Origin: an uncultured Octadecabacter sp.
GTDB taxonomy: Bacteria; Pseudomonadota; Alphaproteobacteria; Rhodobacterales; Rhodobacteraceae
Assembly (NCBI GenBank): GCA_937969445.1
Contig: CALBVZ010000163.1
Location: 1 to 38,370, forward strand
DNA length: 38,370 bases
Direction of reading: 5' to 3'
Part shown: positions 25,812 through 33,617 of the stretch, piece by piece
How the letters are laid out: each line of letters starts with the position of its first letter
Numbering within the stretch: position 1 is the first letter of the stretch
The notes under the pieces: model-generated
The model's database searches: none
Told to the model about the DNA's origin: nothing
What the model saw: the letters and a program-made list of their open reading frames with translations, nothing else
Position numbers and translations under genes: made by a program

Positions 25812-26228
25812 CTATCGGTTAACAAATGCGGTGCCCGTCGCATCAATTTGCGCGCTCACCGTTGTTCGGGATGTTAGGTTCATGACGCGAATGACGTCGC
25901 CGGGGCCAGCACGGTCTAGCGCCCGGCCTTCGGTTGAAATCACAACGCCGCTGCGCTGATAAACGAGTGTTATGATCTGATTTCGTTCAATGACAGCGGG
26001 CGGACCGATATCGCCAGCGCGGATCGGACGGCCAGCATATAGCGCAACACGTGCCTCCTGCCCGATCGCAAGATCAGGTGCGGACAGCGCACCGGATACA
26101 TCGACGTCGCGCAGCAGAACGTCATCCACGCCGATGATGCTGCGGGCTGGTATCGTTCGTGTGGCAACAATTGTGTCAGCCGCAACCGGAGCCGCCAACA
26201 CGACAAAGAAAGCGATAAACCGGATCAT
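25812..26228 (-). CDS. flgA: Flagellar P-ring assembly chaperone FlgA (short form)
   Basis: This 138-residue periplasmic protein has a signal peptide (IRFIAFFVVLAAPVAA|D) and an SAF-like domain with ARSIIGVDDVLLRDVDVS. A C-terminal beta domain with QIITLVYQRSGVVISTEGRAL and GDVIRVMNLTSRTTVSAQI ends the protein. The short form lacks the N-terminal extra domain of the enteric FlgA, which is usual in Rhodobacterales. It assists FlgI assembly in the periplasm. Its ATG overlaps the flgG stop by four bases. Confidence 0.93.
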   Translation of the reverse strand: MIRFIAFFVVLAAPVAADTIVATRTIPARSIIGVDDVLLRDVDVSGALSAPDLAIGQEARVALYAGRPIRAGDIGPPAVIERNQIITLVYQRSGVVISTEGRALDRAGPGDVIRVMNLTSRTTVSAQIDATGTAFVNR

Positions 26229-27010
26229 CGGATTTGCACCATAGCGCCCAGCATTTGGTCGGCCGCAGATATGACTTTGGAGTTCAGTTCATAGCCGCGT
26301 TGGGCCTTGATGAGGTCCGTGATCTCACGGACAGGATCGACGGAACTGTCTTCAAGATACCCCTGACGCAACACACCGAGCCCGTCTTGACCGGGAGTGG
26401 TCGTGGTTGATGGCCCCGATGCCGGAGTTTCCAAGAACAGATTTGACCCGATGGCCTCCAACCCTTTCGGGTTGGTGAAGCCCGACAACGTGAACTGGCC
26501 AAGAAGTTGAGGTTCAACTTGGTCGGCGAAATAGGCATAGACCTCGCCCTCCGAGTTGATCGAGATCGAACGCGCATCGCTTGGAATCGTAATGTCTGGA
26601 ACGACTGGGTAACCATCCGATGTCACAATCAGCCCATCACCGGTGCGCTTCAAACCACCGTCCCGCGTGAACGCAGCGCGACCGTCTGGTAGCGTAACCT
26701 CAAAATACCCGTTGCCTTCAATTCCGAGGTCAAGGTCGCCCCCCGTGGCCGCAAGTGATCCTTGCGAAAGCATCACGGAAACAGACGTTGGTCGAACGCC
26801 AAGCCCCAATTGAACACCGGTCGGGAGAACCGTGCCATCGGAGGCATTTATTGTTCCGGGGCGCTGCATCTGTTGATAGTGCAGGTCGGCGAATTCGGCG
26901 CGGCGTGTGTTGTAACCTGTCGTGCTCATATTCGCGAGGTTGTTTGAAATCACCTCAACGCGTGTTTGTTGGGCCGCCATGCCAGCGGCAGCAATTCTAA
27001 GGGCTCGCAT
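26225..27010 (-). CDS. flgG: Flagellar distal rod protein FlgG
   Basis: This 261-residue distal-rod subunit is typical in size. The N-terminal motif ISNNLANMSTTGYNTRRAEFADL and the C-terminal EITDLIKAQRGYELNSKVISAADQML mark the rod/hook family. The segment LGVRPTSVSVMLSQGSLAATGGDLDLGIEGNGYFEV is characteristic of FlgG. It is exported by the flagellar type III system without a cleaved signal. AGGAG lies nine bases before its ATG. It sits between flgF and flgA. Confidence 0.96.
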   Translation of the reverse strand: MRALRIAAAGMAAQQTRVEVISNNLANMSTTGYNTRRAEFADLHYQQMQRPGTINASDGTVLPTGVQLGLGVRPTSVSVMLSQGSLAATGGDLDLGIEGNGYFEVTLPDGRAAFTRDGGLKRTGDGLIVTSDGYPVVPDITIPSDARSISINSEGEVYAYFADQVEPQLLGQFTLSGFTNPKGLEAIGSNLFLETPASGPSTTTTPGQDGLGVLRQGYLEDSSVDPVREITDLIKAQRGYELNSKVISAADQMLGAMVQIR

Positions 27011-27031
27011 CTTTTTGACTCCTAAATAGGG

Positions 27032-27748
27032 TTACTGGCCGAGCGCACGGATCGCGCTACGAATGCGTTCGTCTTCTTTGTCGAGAAAGCTTTGGCCGAG
27101 TTCATAGGCGCGTTGAACTTCAATCATCCGCGATATTTCGAGCACCGGATCAACGTTTGATTCCTCAATAAAGCCCTGCAGCATGCGCCCTTCGAGTGCT
27201 GGCTCGTAACCGTCATCGGCACGAAACCTCACCCCATCTTCACGCACCATTCCAGACAGGTTAATCGGGTTCACCAGCCCGACTTGCGCAACCGGCTGAC
27301 CACCCGCACTCACGGTACCATCCGGCGCAATACCGATAGGACCAGCGCCTTGCGGAATAAAGACAGGCGCGCCGCCTGCATCCAAAACGTTGTAGCCTTC
27401 AGGCGTGACGAGGTCGCCGTTTTCATTCGGTGTAAATGCGCCTGCGCGCGTCAGCCGCTCGCCCTGCGGGGTTGCGACCAAGAAGAAACCATCCCCCTCG
27501 ATCGCGAGGTCAAATGAACCGCCAGTTTGGGTCAATGTGCCTTGTGACAACAGCGTTTCACGGGCCGACGCGGTGGCCATCGACAATGACGGATCATTCG
27601 GACCCAGTGCTTTAACATGCTCAGCAAATATCACCCCTTCGGAGCGAAAACCGGTTGTCGACAAATTCGCGATGTTGTTTGCAACAACGCGCATTTCATT
27701 CATCAATCCAGATTGCCGCGTAAGGGCAGTATAGGTTGCATTTTCCAT
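27032..27748 (-). CDS. flgF: Flagellar proximal rod protein FlgF
   Basis: This 238-residue rod subunit starts MENATYTALTRQSGLMNEMRV and has the motif ANNIANLSTTGFRSEGVIF. It ends with VDPVLEISRMIEVQRAYELGQSFLDKEDERIRSAIRALG, matching the FlgF family. It precedes flgG in the rod operon, 21 bases apart, and follows fliQ by three bases. It is secreted by the flagellar export system. The length agrees with alphaproteobacterial FlgF (about 240). Confidence 0.95.
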   Translation of the reverse strand: MENATYTALTRQSGLMNEMRVVANNIANLSTTGFRSEGVIFAEHVKALGPNDPSLSMATASARETLLSQGTLTQTGGSFDLAIEGDGFFLVATPQGERLTRAGAFTPNENGDLVTPEGYNVLDAGGAPVFIPQGAGPIGIAPDGTVSAGGQPVAQVGLVNPINLSGMVREDGVRFRADDGYEPALEGRMLQGFIEESNVDPVLEISRMIEVQRAYELGQSFLDKEDERIRSAIRALGQ

Positions 27749-27751
27749 TGA

Positions 27752-28018
27752 TCAGCCCCCGGCAATTATCGGTACGAGTGTGGTTTTGAAATACGACACC
27801 AACGTCTCGGTCATGAAACCCATCGTGACCCAAAAAACACTCACGATCGCGGCGAGTTTTGGCACGAAGGTTAACGTCATCTCTTGAACGGATGTCAGCG
27901 CCTGAAACAGGCCGACTACAAGGCCTACAATCAACGCGACCGTAAGGATTGGTAGTGAAACAAGCGTTGCAATCCACAACCCCTGACGCAGCGTGTCATA
28001 AAACAGCGCATCATCCAT
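27752..28018 (-). CDS. fliQ: Flagellar type III export gate protein FliQ
   Basis: This 88-residue protein has two membrane helices (about 15-38 and 50-75), with the family motif GLVVGLFQALTSVQEMTLTFVPKLAA between them. It forms the export pore with FliP and FliR. Its gene starts directly after the fliE stop, with no spacing, so it is translated with fliE. Its place in the rod operon rather than beside fliP and fliR is common in alphaproteobacteria. Confidence 0.95.
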   Translation of the reverse strand: MDDALFYDTLRQGLWIATLVSLPILTVALIVGLVVGLFQALTSVQEMTLTFVPKLAAIVSVFWVTMGFMTETLVSYFKTTLVPIIAGG

Positions 28019-28306
28019 TTAGACCGGCATCCGGAGAATTTCCTGATACGCCTCAACGACTTTATCACGCACGGTCACCGCGGTTTCGACCGCAAGCTCT
28101 GTTTGGGCAAGCGCTTGAACCAACGCATGCGGATCAGCCCCGCCTGACATTGCCGACATCGCCGTCTGTTCGCTTTGCTTGAGCGTCTCAATAAAATCTG
28201 AGGCGGCTTGTCCGAAAGCGTTTCCGGCATTCGAGGTCGGGTCTGGCGCTGTAGCTGGCTTATTTGCAGCATAGGCCTGTGCGACTGGATTTGATCTAAT
28301 TTCCAT
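28019..28306 (-). CDS. fliE: Flagellar hook-basal body protein FliE
   Basis: This 95-residue protein joins the MS ring to the rod. The second half shows the conserved pattern ADPHALVQALAQTELAVETAVTVRDKVVEAYQEILRMPV, characteristic of FliE ends. The N-terminal part is variable and Ala-rich. It lies between flgC and fliQ. AAAGG stands about nine bases before the ATG. Confidence 0.95.
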   Translation of the reverse strand: MEIRSNPVAQAYAANKPATAPDPTSNAGNAFGQAASDFIETLKQSEQTAMSAMSGGADPHALVQALAQTELAVETAVTVRDKVVEAYQEILRMPV

Positions 28307-28319
28307 AGTGATTGCCTTT

Positions 28320-28718
28320 CTATCTACGTAGTAAGTCCATCAGGGACGTCGACATTTGCCGAACCTGATCGAACAGTTTTAGGTTGGCCTCATAACTGCG
28401 CTGCGCTTCACGAGCGTCAGCAATTTCAATGAGGAGATTGACGTTTGATCCATCGTAATTCCCGTCGGCGTCTGCCATCGGGTGCGACGGATCATAGATT
28501 TGGTCTAGTTCTGAGCGGTCCAGACGCATCCGTCCCGCTTGAACAGCGCCAGTGGCTTGGCCAGCTTCCATTTCAGCGGCAAAGCTGATCGTCTTGCGGT
28601 GGTATCCAGGCGTGTCGGCGTTCGCGATGTTTTCGGAAACATGACGCAAGCGCGCGGCTTGCGCCCGCATTCCGCTCGACGTGATTCTCATAGCATCTGA
28701 AAAGTCAGCCATGCTCAT
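28320..28718 (-). CDS. flgC: Flagellar proximal rod protein FlgC
   Basis: This 132-residue rod subunit has the N-terminal SENIANADTPGYHRKTISF motif (about 28-46) and the C-terminal NVNLLIEIADAREAQRSYEANLKLFDQVRQM helix of the family. It is exported and forms the proximal rod with FlgB and FlgF. The ATG overlaps the flgB stop by four bases; a second ATG two codons on is possible. The length is typical (about 130). Confidence 0.95.
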   Translation of the reverse strand: MSMADFSDAMRITSSGMRAQAARLRHVSENIANADTPGYHRKTISFAAEMEAGQATGAVQAGRMRLDRSELDQIYDPSHPMADADGNYDGSNVNLLIEIADAREAQRSYEANLKLFDQVRQMSTSLMDLLRR

Positions 28719-29098
28719 TTCCTCCCGATTGAAAGGCGCAAAACATCTAGCGAGTGCTTGTAGATCGCCAATGCGCGATTGTGTTCGCGCTGGATCTCAA
28801 CGGAGTTAACCATCTCTTGTTCAAGGGAAACCGAGTTTCCGTTAGGCGCTGCTTCGGCGTCTGAAATCTGAACCGACGAAGTTCCTGTTAGCGCACTGGA
28901 CGTTAGGTGTTGTGCACGTGTTGTTCGCAAGCCGGACTCCATATTCGCTGAATAGCTTTCAGCGAACGAGCCTAGTGTGCGTGCGCGATATCCTGGTGTA
29001 TCGGCGTTCGCCATATTCGCCGCTGTAACGGCCTGCCGCGCACCAGAATGGCGCGCCATTGCATATGATGCCTGGAACATCTCCAGATTTTTAAACAT
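28715..29098 (-). CDS. flgB: Flagellar proximal rod protein FlgB
   Basis: This 127-residue rod subunit shows AANMANADTPGYRARTLGSF (about 26-45) and a C-terminal helix SVEIQREHNRALAIYKHSLDVLRLSIGRK. ATG 29098 was chosen because GGGAGAAG stands about seven bases upstream. A longer frame starting at 29125 would put that site inside the gene. flgB heads the nine-gene operon flgB-flgC-fliE-fliQ-flgF-flgG-flgA-flgH-fliL2 and is divergent from fliI, with 84 bases between them. Confidence 0.93.
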   Translation of the reverse strand: MFKNLEMFQASYAMARHSGARQAVTAANMANADTPGYRARTLGSFAESYSANMESGLRTTRAQHLTSSALTGTSSVQISDAEAAPNGNSVSLEQEMVNSVEIQREHNRALAIYKHSLDVLRLSIGRK

Positions 29099-29124
29099 CG
29101 GGGCTTCTCCCTCGAGTGACTTCA

Positions 29125-29151
29125 ACTAAGCCTTAAGGATGATTCCCTAAG
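29125..29151. promoter_or_regulatory. CTAA-N3-TTAA element and inverted repeat between flgB and fliI
   Basis: ACTAAGCCTTAA at 29125-29136 matches the element before motA (one mismatch) and ends 46 bases before the fliI ATG, exactly as there. On the flgB side it reads TTAAGGCTTAGTTG and resembles the fliC CtrA-like box with four bases missing. It overlaps an imperfect inverted repeat (CTTAAGG, six bases, CCCTAAG; 29132-29151). Confidence 0.3.
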
Positions 29152-29182
29152 AATTGGTTGTCGCAAGAATGCGAGAGGCCAA

Positions 29183-30505
29183 ATGACAGAAGATATTTTC
29201 GCCCATATGGGTGCCGCCATTAAAAAAACGAAACGGACGCGCCCTCTAGGTGTCGTGTTGCAAATCGCTGGAAATCGGTTGCAGATCGGGGGAATTTCCC
29301 AGTTCGCCCGCGTCGGTGACCGCATCAAAGTGCTCGGCGACGATATTCTTGGTGAGGTCGTACGTACCGCACAAGAAGGCCTTGATGTGATTATGGACGG
29401 CTCGACAGAAGGGCTGGGCCTCGGCGCTAAGGTCGTTTTGCTACCGCGGCCGGACTTCGCGCCGCACGCGGGTTGGATCGGCCGTGTTGTCGATCCCGAC
29501 GGAATGCCGCTCGACGGCCTTCCCCTACTTCCAGGCCTTTCGGTACAACCTGTGTCAGCACCACCGCCTCCGGCTAGCACGCGGCGCGAATTGGGCCCAC
29601 GTCTTTCGACGGGCTTTGCAGTCTTTGATACGATTCTCCCAATAGTTCGCGGTCAACGCGTCGGGCTTTTTGCAGGATCAGGCGTCGGAAAATCAACGTT
29701 ACTTTCTTCATTGGCAAAGGCGGTTGAGGCGGATGTTATCGTAATTGGACTGGTGGGCGAACGTGGCCGCGAATTGCGGGAATTTGTCGAAAAGTCACTC
29801 GGGCCGGAAGGAATGAAACGAAGCGTCATCGTCGCCGCTACCTCGGATCGTGCCGCGCAAGTTCGACGGCGATGCCCCCTCGCGGCGACAGCAGTGGCCG
29901 AGTTTTTCCGCGACCAAGGCTTGCAAGTTCTATTGCTCGTGGACAGCGTAACGCGTTTTGCTGAAGCGCACCGCGAAGTCGCCGTTGCAGCGGGGGAGCC
30001 AGCGAACTTGCGCGGTCATCCCGCATCAACACCCAATGCAATTGCAGGGTTGTGCGAACGTGCCGGCCCGGGTTTTGGGCATGCTGGCGACATCACGGCG
30101 ATCTATACTGTCCTTGTTGCAGGTTCCGATATGGAGGAACCGGTTGCCGATATGTTGCGCGGTGTCTTGGACGGACACGTAGTTCTTGATCGTGCAATCG
30201 CCGAGCGCGGCCGTTTCCCGGCGATCGATGTAACGCGTTCTGTTTCACGTTCCTTGCCGGACGCCGCGAATGCTGCTGAGAATAAGTTAATCCAGACAGC
30301 GCGTCAGCACATGGGTGCATTTGCTCAGGCTGAGCTTATGATTCAGGCGGGTCTCTATACTTCAGGGACAGACGCCAAAATCGACGCTGCAATTGCGACG
30401 CGTGACGCATTAGAAACCTTCATATCAACCGAAGGAAAGCATGGTTCCGCGGGCGCATTCCTGTTGCTTCAACGCGCGGTTCAATTGCCCGCATCGCAAG
30501 GGTGA
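29183..30505 (+). CDS. fliI: Flagellum-specific ATPase FliI
   Basis: This 440-residue F1-beta-like ATPase energises and unloads export substrates. The Walker A motif GSGVGKST is at about residues 165-172. It is followed by VIGLVGERGRELREFVEKSLG with the catalytic Glu, and by the Walker B stretch VLLLVDSVTRFAEAHREVAVAAGEP. The C-terminal part has RFPAIDVTRSVSRSLPD. It works with the FliH-like protein (13280) and a FliJ equivalent. AGAGG stands before the ATG. It is transcribed alone on this strand, divergent from flgB, and converges on the DUF1217 gene two bases away. Confidence 0.96.
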   Translation: MTEDIFAHMGAAIKKTKRTRPLGVVLQIAGNRLQIGGISQFARVGDRIKVLGDDILGEVVRTAQEGLDVIMDGSTEGLGLGAKVVLLPRPDFAPHAGWIGRVVDPDGMPLDGLPLLPGLSVQPVSAPPPPASTRRELGPRLSTGFAVFDTILPIVRGQRVGLFAGSGVGKSTLLSSLAKAVEADVIVIGLVGERGRELREFVEKSLGPEGMKRSVIVAATSDRAAQVRRRCPLAATAVAEFFRDQGLQVLLLVDSVTRFAEAHREVAVAAGEPANLRGHPASTPNAIAGLCERAGPGFGHAGDITAIYTVLVAGSDMEEPVADMLRGVLDGHVVLDRAIAERGRFPAIDVTRSVSRSLPDAANAAENKLIQTARQHMGAFAQAELMIQAGLYTSGTDAKIDAAIATRDALETFISTEGKHGSAGAFLLLQRAVQLPASQG

Positions 30506-30507
30506 TA

Positions 30508-31299
30508 CTAGATCTGTTGAAGCAAGCTAAGCGCAATTGACGCGCCAGAGGTCGCAGAGGAATCTGATATCTCAGACCGCAACATGAAAAGTCTGATCAT
30601 TTTTTCCTGATTTTCAGGACTGGCCAAATCACTCAATTGATCGGTGCCAAACGTTGCCTTCGAACGTGCTTGAAACTGCGTAAGTTGCTGATCAATATCA
30701 ATTGCTGCAAATGTTGATGGAAACCCAAGCGCTGTCTCAAACATGCTGCGCAAGGGTTCGTTACCCATCATGCTAAACCAATGTCCGTTGTTTGAACTCG
30801 TCCCGTCCAGAACATCACTCAACGCCGGCCCAAAGTTCAGCGCAAGGCGCATATCATTGTCTTGTTCACCAACAGCCTGTTCAAACTGTTTCGCTTCATA
30901 ACGGTCAATAATTTCGTCAGCGAAAAACGAAAGTGCAGTACGCGGGATATCAAAATCTCCGAACCCAAACGCTTCGCTAAAATCCGCGTACCGGCTATCA
31001 GACAACTTGTTCGCGAGAGCGTCAGATTCAATGGACCCGTCATCAAGAATTTTCTTGATAAAAAACGTATTGTTGATGTCATCGTCCAAGCCAAACGCGC
31101 CGAGGGCGACTTCAAGAAGTTCACGGTCTTGAACAAGATCTTCAGCCGTCCTGACGTCTCCAATACGTTCACGGAAAGTATCTGTGAGGCGCGTGATCGA
31201 AGGGCTTTCTTTAAAAGTCGCACGCTGTTGGTCCGCTGTCCGCTCTAGAAACAACCAACCAGCATAGCCGGACAAAGGAACGACAGGTTGGAATGTCAT
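30508..31299 (-). CDS. DUF1217 flagellar-cluster protein
   Basis: This 263-residue protein is mostly helical and has no signal peptide. The start (LSGYAGWLFLERTADQQRATFKESPSI) and the repeated short helices with FGFGDFDIPRTALSFFADEIIDRYEAKQFEQAVG are features I associate with DUF1217 proteins, found in alphaproteobacterial flagellar loci. Their role is not established; an export or assembly part has been suggested by context. It is the last gene of flaF-flbT-DUF1217, coupled to flbT by an ATGA overlap. It ends two bases from fliI. Confidence 0.8.
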   Translation of the reverse strand: MTFQPVVPLSGYAGWLFLERTADQQRATFKESPSITRLTDTFRERIGDVRTAEDLVQDRELLEVALGAFGLDDDINNTFFIKKILDDGSIESDALANKLSDSRYADFSEAFGFGDFDIPRTALSFFADEIIDRYEAKQFEQAVGEQDNDMRLALNFGPALSDVLDGTSSNNGHWFSMMGNEPLRSMFETALGFPSTFAAIDIDQQLTQFQARSKATFGTDQLSDLASPENQEKMIRLFMLRSEISDSSATSGASIALSLLQQI

Positions 31300-31706
31300 G
31301 ACGGTCTCGGGAAGGTTGCAAGCAGGCGTTCTTCCCTTGGCAAAAGACTACGTAATCTCTTTAATCCGCGGTAAAATTCACCCTCCAAAAAGGCTTCGGT
31401 AGCATCGGCCAGTTGTTGGCGGCTGTCGTCGTCAGAAAGCGCCTGACTTAATTGTTCGACTCCACGCATCAATTGAATTCTGCCTTCTTCAACGTCAGCA
31501 TCCCCGGATAGAATAAGCTGCGCGATATAACAAACTCGACGGACAGGAGTGGTAACCTCATCTGGTCGAATAGCATCACGTAACCGCAAAATATTTGCGT
31601 TGGGTGTAAGTATGGAGAGCCGAGAACGCCGGTCTCCGTTTTCGATGACGGCACCATTTACGAGCACGCGTTCTTTCGGGCCGAGTTTAAGGACAAGACC
31701 GGACAT
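31296..31706 (-). CDS. flbT: Flagellin translational regulator FlbT
   Basis: This 136-residue protein reads SGLVLKLGPKERVLVNGAVIENGDRRSRLSI at the start and has the FlbT course IRPDEVTTPVRRVCYIAQLILSGDADVEEGR. In Caulobacter FlbT binds the 5' untranslated region of flagellin mRNA and couples its stability to assembly. The fliC leader here is unusually structured (33471-33581). Start and flaF stop overlap by one base (TAATG); its stop overlaps the DUF1217 start by four. The length is normal (about 130-150). Confidence 0.95.
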   Translation of the reverse strand: MSGLVLKLGPKERVLVNGAVIENGDRRSRLSILTPNANILRLRDAIRPDEVTTPVRRVCYIAQLILSGDADVEEGRIQLMRGVEQLSQALSDDDSRQQLADATEAFLEGEFYRGLKRLRSLLPREERLLATFPRPS

Positions 31707-32080
31707 TAGTGGCCCCCTTTGGCGGCCAAACCACGCATCATCGCAGTATTGATTTCAACGAGTGGCGCAACATCAGCTTCACCCTTTAGAACCTTGCGGG
31801 AATGAAAAGATGTGAATTCTGCGAGGTAAAAAATCCGGGCGCGTAGGTCTTCAGAAAGCGCATTTTCATCATCAGCAACCTGCGACGCGAGGTGGGTCCA
31901 GACGGCTCGATTGGCATGGACAGCTTCCGCGAAGGCTGAAAAGTTTGAGGTTTGTTGTTTGGCCGCGTTTCTTAGGCGGCTTGTAACTTCGCTGAACAAA
32001 TGATGTTCGGCGGAGCGACCTGTCCTTAGGGCGGACGTTTTGGGTGCGTAGGCGTGCTGGGCTTGTTCTGCGATGTTCAC
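31706..32080 (-). CDS. flaF: Flagellin assembly regulator FlaF
   Basis: This 124-residue protein begins with GTG (VNIAEQAQHAYAPKTSALRTGRS), supported by AAAGGA about eight bases upstream. An in-frame extension to 32113 would overlap the terminator region and lacks a site. The later part shows HANRAVWTHLASQVADDENALSEDLRARIFYLAEFTS, the usual FlaF core. FlaF acts opposite to FlbT in flagellin production and secretion in Caulobacter. It follows the fliC terminator, then runs into flbT. Confidence 0.92.
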   Translation of the reverse strand: MNIAEQAQHAYAPKTSALRTGRSAEHHLFSEVTSRLRNAAKQQTSNFSAFAEAVHANRAVWTHLASQVADDENALSEDLRARIFYLAEFTSFHSRKVLKGEADVAPLVEINTAMMRGLAAKGGH

Positions 32081-32111
32081 GGCTGGTCCTTTCGGGACGA
32101 AAGTCAAGATC

Positions 32112-32130
32112 ACACAGCTTTGCTGCGTGG
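32112..32130 (-). promoter_or_regulatory. Hairpin between fliC terminator and flaF
   Basis: On the minus strand CACGCAGC, AAA, GCTGTGTG can form an eight-base stem with one G-U pair and a three-base loop. It lies directly after the fliC terminator T run and about 30 bases before the flaF GTG. No T tract follows, so it is not a second terminator. It could be an mRNA-stability or processing element. Confidence 0.3.
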
Positions 32131-32133
32131 TGA

Positions 32134-32171
32134 AAAAAGGTCAGAGGCGCTCTGTTGAAGCGCCTCTGACG
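32134..32171 (-). terminator. Rho-independent terminator after fliC
   Basis: A perfect 11-base inverted repeat (GTCAGAGGCGC / GCGCCTCTGAC, 32141-32151 and 32161-32171) with a nine-base loop is followed, on the minus strand, by six T residues (32134-32139). It stands eight bases after the fliC stop. It is the clearest terminator in the window and isolates fliC from flaF-flbT. Confidence 0.9.
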
Positions 32172-32178
32172 TCTCAAC

Positions 32179-33450
32179 TTATCCGAACAGTGATAGGATG
32201 GACTGTGGGGAAGAGTTGGCAATGGACAGCGACTGCACACCAAGTTGTTGCTGTACCTGAAGCGCTTGCAAACGAGCCGATGTTTCTTCCATGTCAGCAT
32301 CTACCATCGAGCCAATACCAGAAGTCAGGCTATCAGAGAGGCTGCTAATGAACGCAGCTTGCGTTTCTAGACGCCCTTCAACAGAACCGAATGAAGCTGC
32401 TGCATCAATTGCACCGTCGAGCATGGCTTCAATCTCAGAGAGGGCCCCCGCGGCATCGTTGACAACATCAATGCTTTCCAAGCCAGAGAGCGCGCCAGAT
32501 CCGCGTGAAACACCATACTCGATTGCGATGCCCGCATCACTTGTCAGGTTTTCAACCGTCAAAGTACCCGCTGTTGTCAGATCGAAGGCGAAGTCGTCAG
32601 TTGACAGGCCTGCATTCTGAAGGGAGTCCTTAAGACCGCTTGCGACAGAAGCATCGGTATCACCCTCGCTAACGCGGTAGCTACCCTGAATGTCACCGAT
32701 CTTCAGTTCAACAACATCGCCGACAGCAAGACCGTTTACAACGGTATCGTCAACACCAGCTGTGGAGGTCTTGAGAGCGCTGGATCCAGCGGCAGCCCCG
32801 GACGTGTCCAAGAACGTAAAGCCAGTGATATCGACTTCATCGGCACCACCGTTTTCGGCAAGCGTTGCAACACTTGCGCTACCTGTCCCAGTGCCAGCCG
32901 TGATATCCAAGCCTGCAGAAGTGGAAAGGTTTTGCGTGTCAACGCCAATGGTGCTCGCAGTTACTGAACCCGAGCTATCACGGTCAAGAGAGGAAAGAAC
33001 GTTAATCCCAGTGTTCCCGTTTGAGTTGGTTCCCGTGTTCGAACCATCAACAAGGTTTTGCCCGTTGAATTGCGCTGCGCCAATGACGGATTTAATTTGG
33101 TCTGTCAGAGCGTCGATGTCATCTTGAATAACTGTACGATCAACGTTTTCTTCTTGTGCAGCAACAATCTTACCTTTGATGTCCGTCAAAAGATCAGTCA
33201 CCGTTTCGGACGCGTTCCGAGCAACCGCAACAGTCGACTCACCAAGGCTCAGGCTATCAGAGATGGCTTTGAACCCCTTAACATCGCTTTCCATCGTTTT
33301 AGAGATAGACCAAACGGCGGCATTGTCTTTTGCAGACGACACTTCTTTACCAGTCGAGATCATCGACTGAGTATCGGAAAGGTCGTTGTTGATGGATTTG
33401 AGAGTTTGAAGCGCAACCATTGCGCTGTTGTTTGTCAGAATACTGGACAT
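32179..33450 (-). CDS. fliC: Flagellin FliC
   Basis: This 423-residue flagellin, the only one in the window, has the conserved N-terminal D0/D1 (SSILTNNSAMVALQTLKSINNDL; ISTGKEVSSAKDNAAVWSIS) and C-terminal D1/D0 (VDADMEETSARLQALQVQQQLGVQSLSIAN...SLFG). Residues about 150-330 form an extra central domain, Gly/Ser/Thr/Asp-rich, that would be exposed on the filament and offers many Ser/Thr sites for O-glycans. A TAGGA sequence stands nine bases before the ATG. A 204-base upstream region holds a CtrA-like box and three hairpins; a strong terminator follows the stop. It is exported via FlhA/FliI and controlled by FlbT and FlaF encoded just downstream. Confidence 0.97.
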   Translation of the reverse strand: MSSILTNNSAMVALQTLKSINNDLSDTQSMISTGKEVSSAKDNAAVWSISKTMESDVKGFKAISDSLSLGESTVAVARNASETVTDLLTDIKGKIVAAQEENVDRTVIQDDIDALTDQIKSVIGAAQFNGQNLVDGSNTGTNSNGNTGINVLSSLDRDSSGSVTASTIGVDTQNLSTSAGLDITAGTGTGSASVATLAENGGADEVDITGFTFLDTSGAAAGSSALKTSTAGVDDTVVNGLAVGDVVELKIGDIQGSYRVSEGDTDASVASGLKDSLQNAGLSTDDFAFDLTTAGTLTVENLTSDAGIAIEYGVSRGSGALSGLESIDVVNDAAGALSEIEAMLDGAIDAAASFGSVEGRLETQAAFISSLSDSLTSGIGSMVDADMEETSARLQALQVQQQLGVQSLSIANSSPQSILSLFG

Positions 33451-33470
33451 ATTTTGGGTCCTACAATTTT

Positions 33471-33581
33471 GGGCGCGTTTTGCGCCAAGTTTTCATGAAC
33501 CAACTTCTGAAAGTTGGAAGGGACGCCATTCTGACGGATACCTGATCCTGTAGGGACCAGTGCCACCCATGTGGGGTGCAC
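33471..33581 (-). promoter_or_regulatory. Structured fliC leader with three hairpins
   Basis: On the transcribed (minus) strand three stem-loops lie between the CtrA-like box and the fliC ATG. The first is GTGCACCC/GGGTGGCAC (33560-33581, one bulge). The second is a perfect seven-base stem CCAACTT, loop TCAG, AAGTTGG (33500-33517). The third is GGCGC/GCGCC with a five-base loop (33472-33486), shortly before the ribosome-binding site. A leader of this kind is a plausible FlbT target. The transcription start is not known, so how much of it is in the mRNA is uncertain. Confidence 0.45.
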
Positions 33582-33602
33582 GGCCAACATGCGCATAACC
33601 AA

Positions 33603-33617
33603 CTAACGAGGCCTTAA
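33603..33617 (-). promoter_or_regulatory. CtrA-like box upstream of fliC
   Basis: On the minus strand TTAA-N7-TTAG, followed by TTG, lies 152 bases before the fliC ATG and 37 bases after the flgN stop. It matches the CtrA consensus in seven of eight half-site positions and has the same form as the fliL/fliF box. Confidence 0.5.

Noticed and set aside
33552-33565. TGGCAC on the minus strand upstream of fliC, like the -24 element of a sigma-54 promoter
   Set aside because: The -12 element should read TTGC five bases later, but the sequence there is CCTA. The hexamer is also part of a hairpin stem, so a sigma-54 promoter is not supported.
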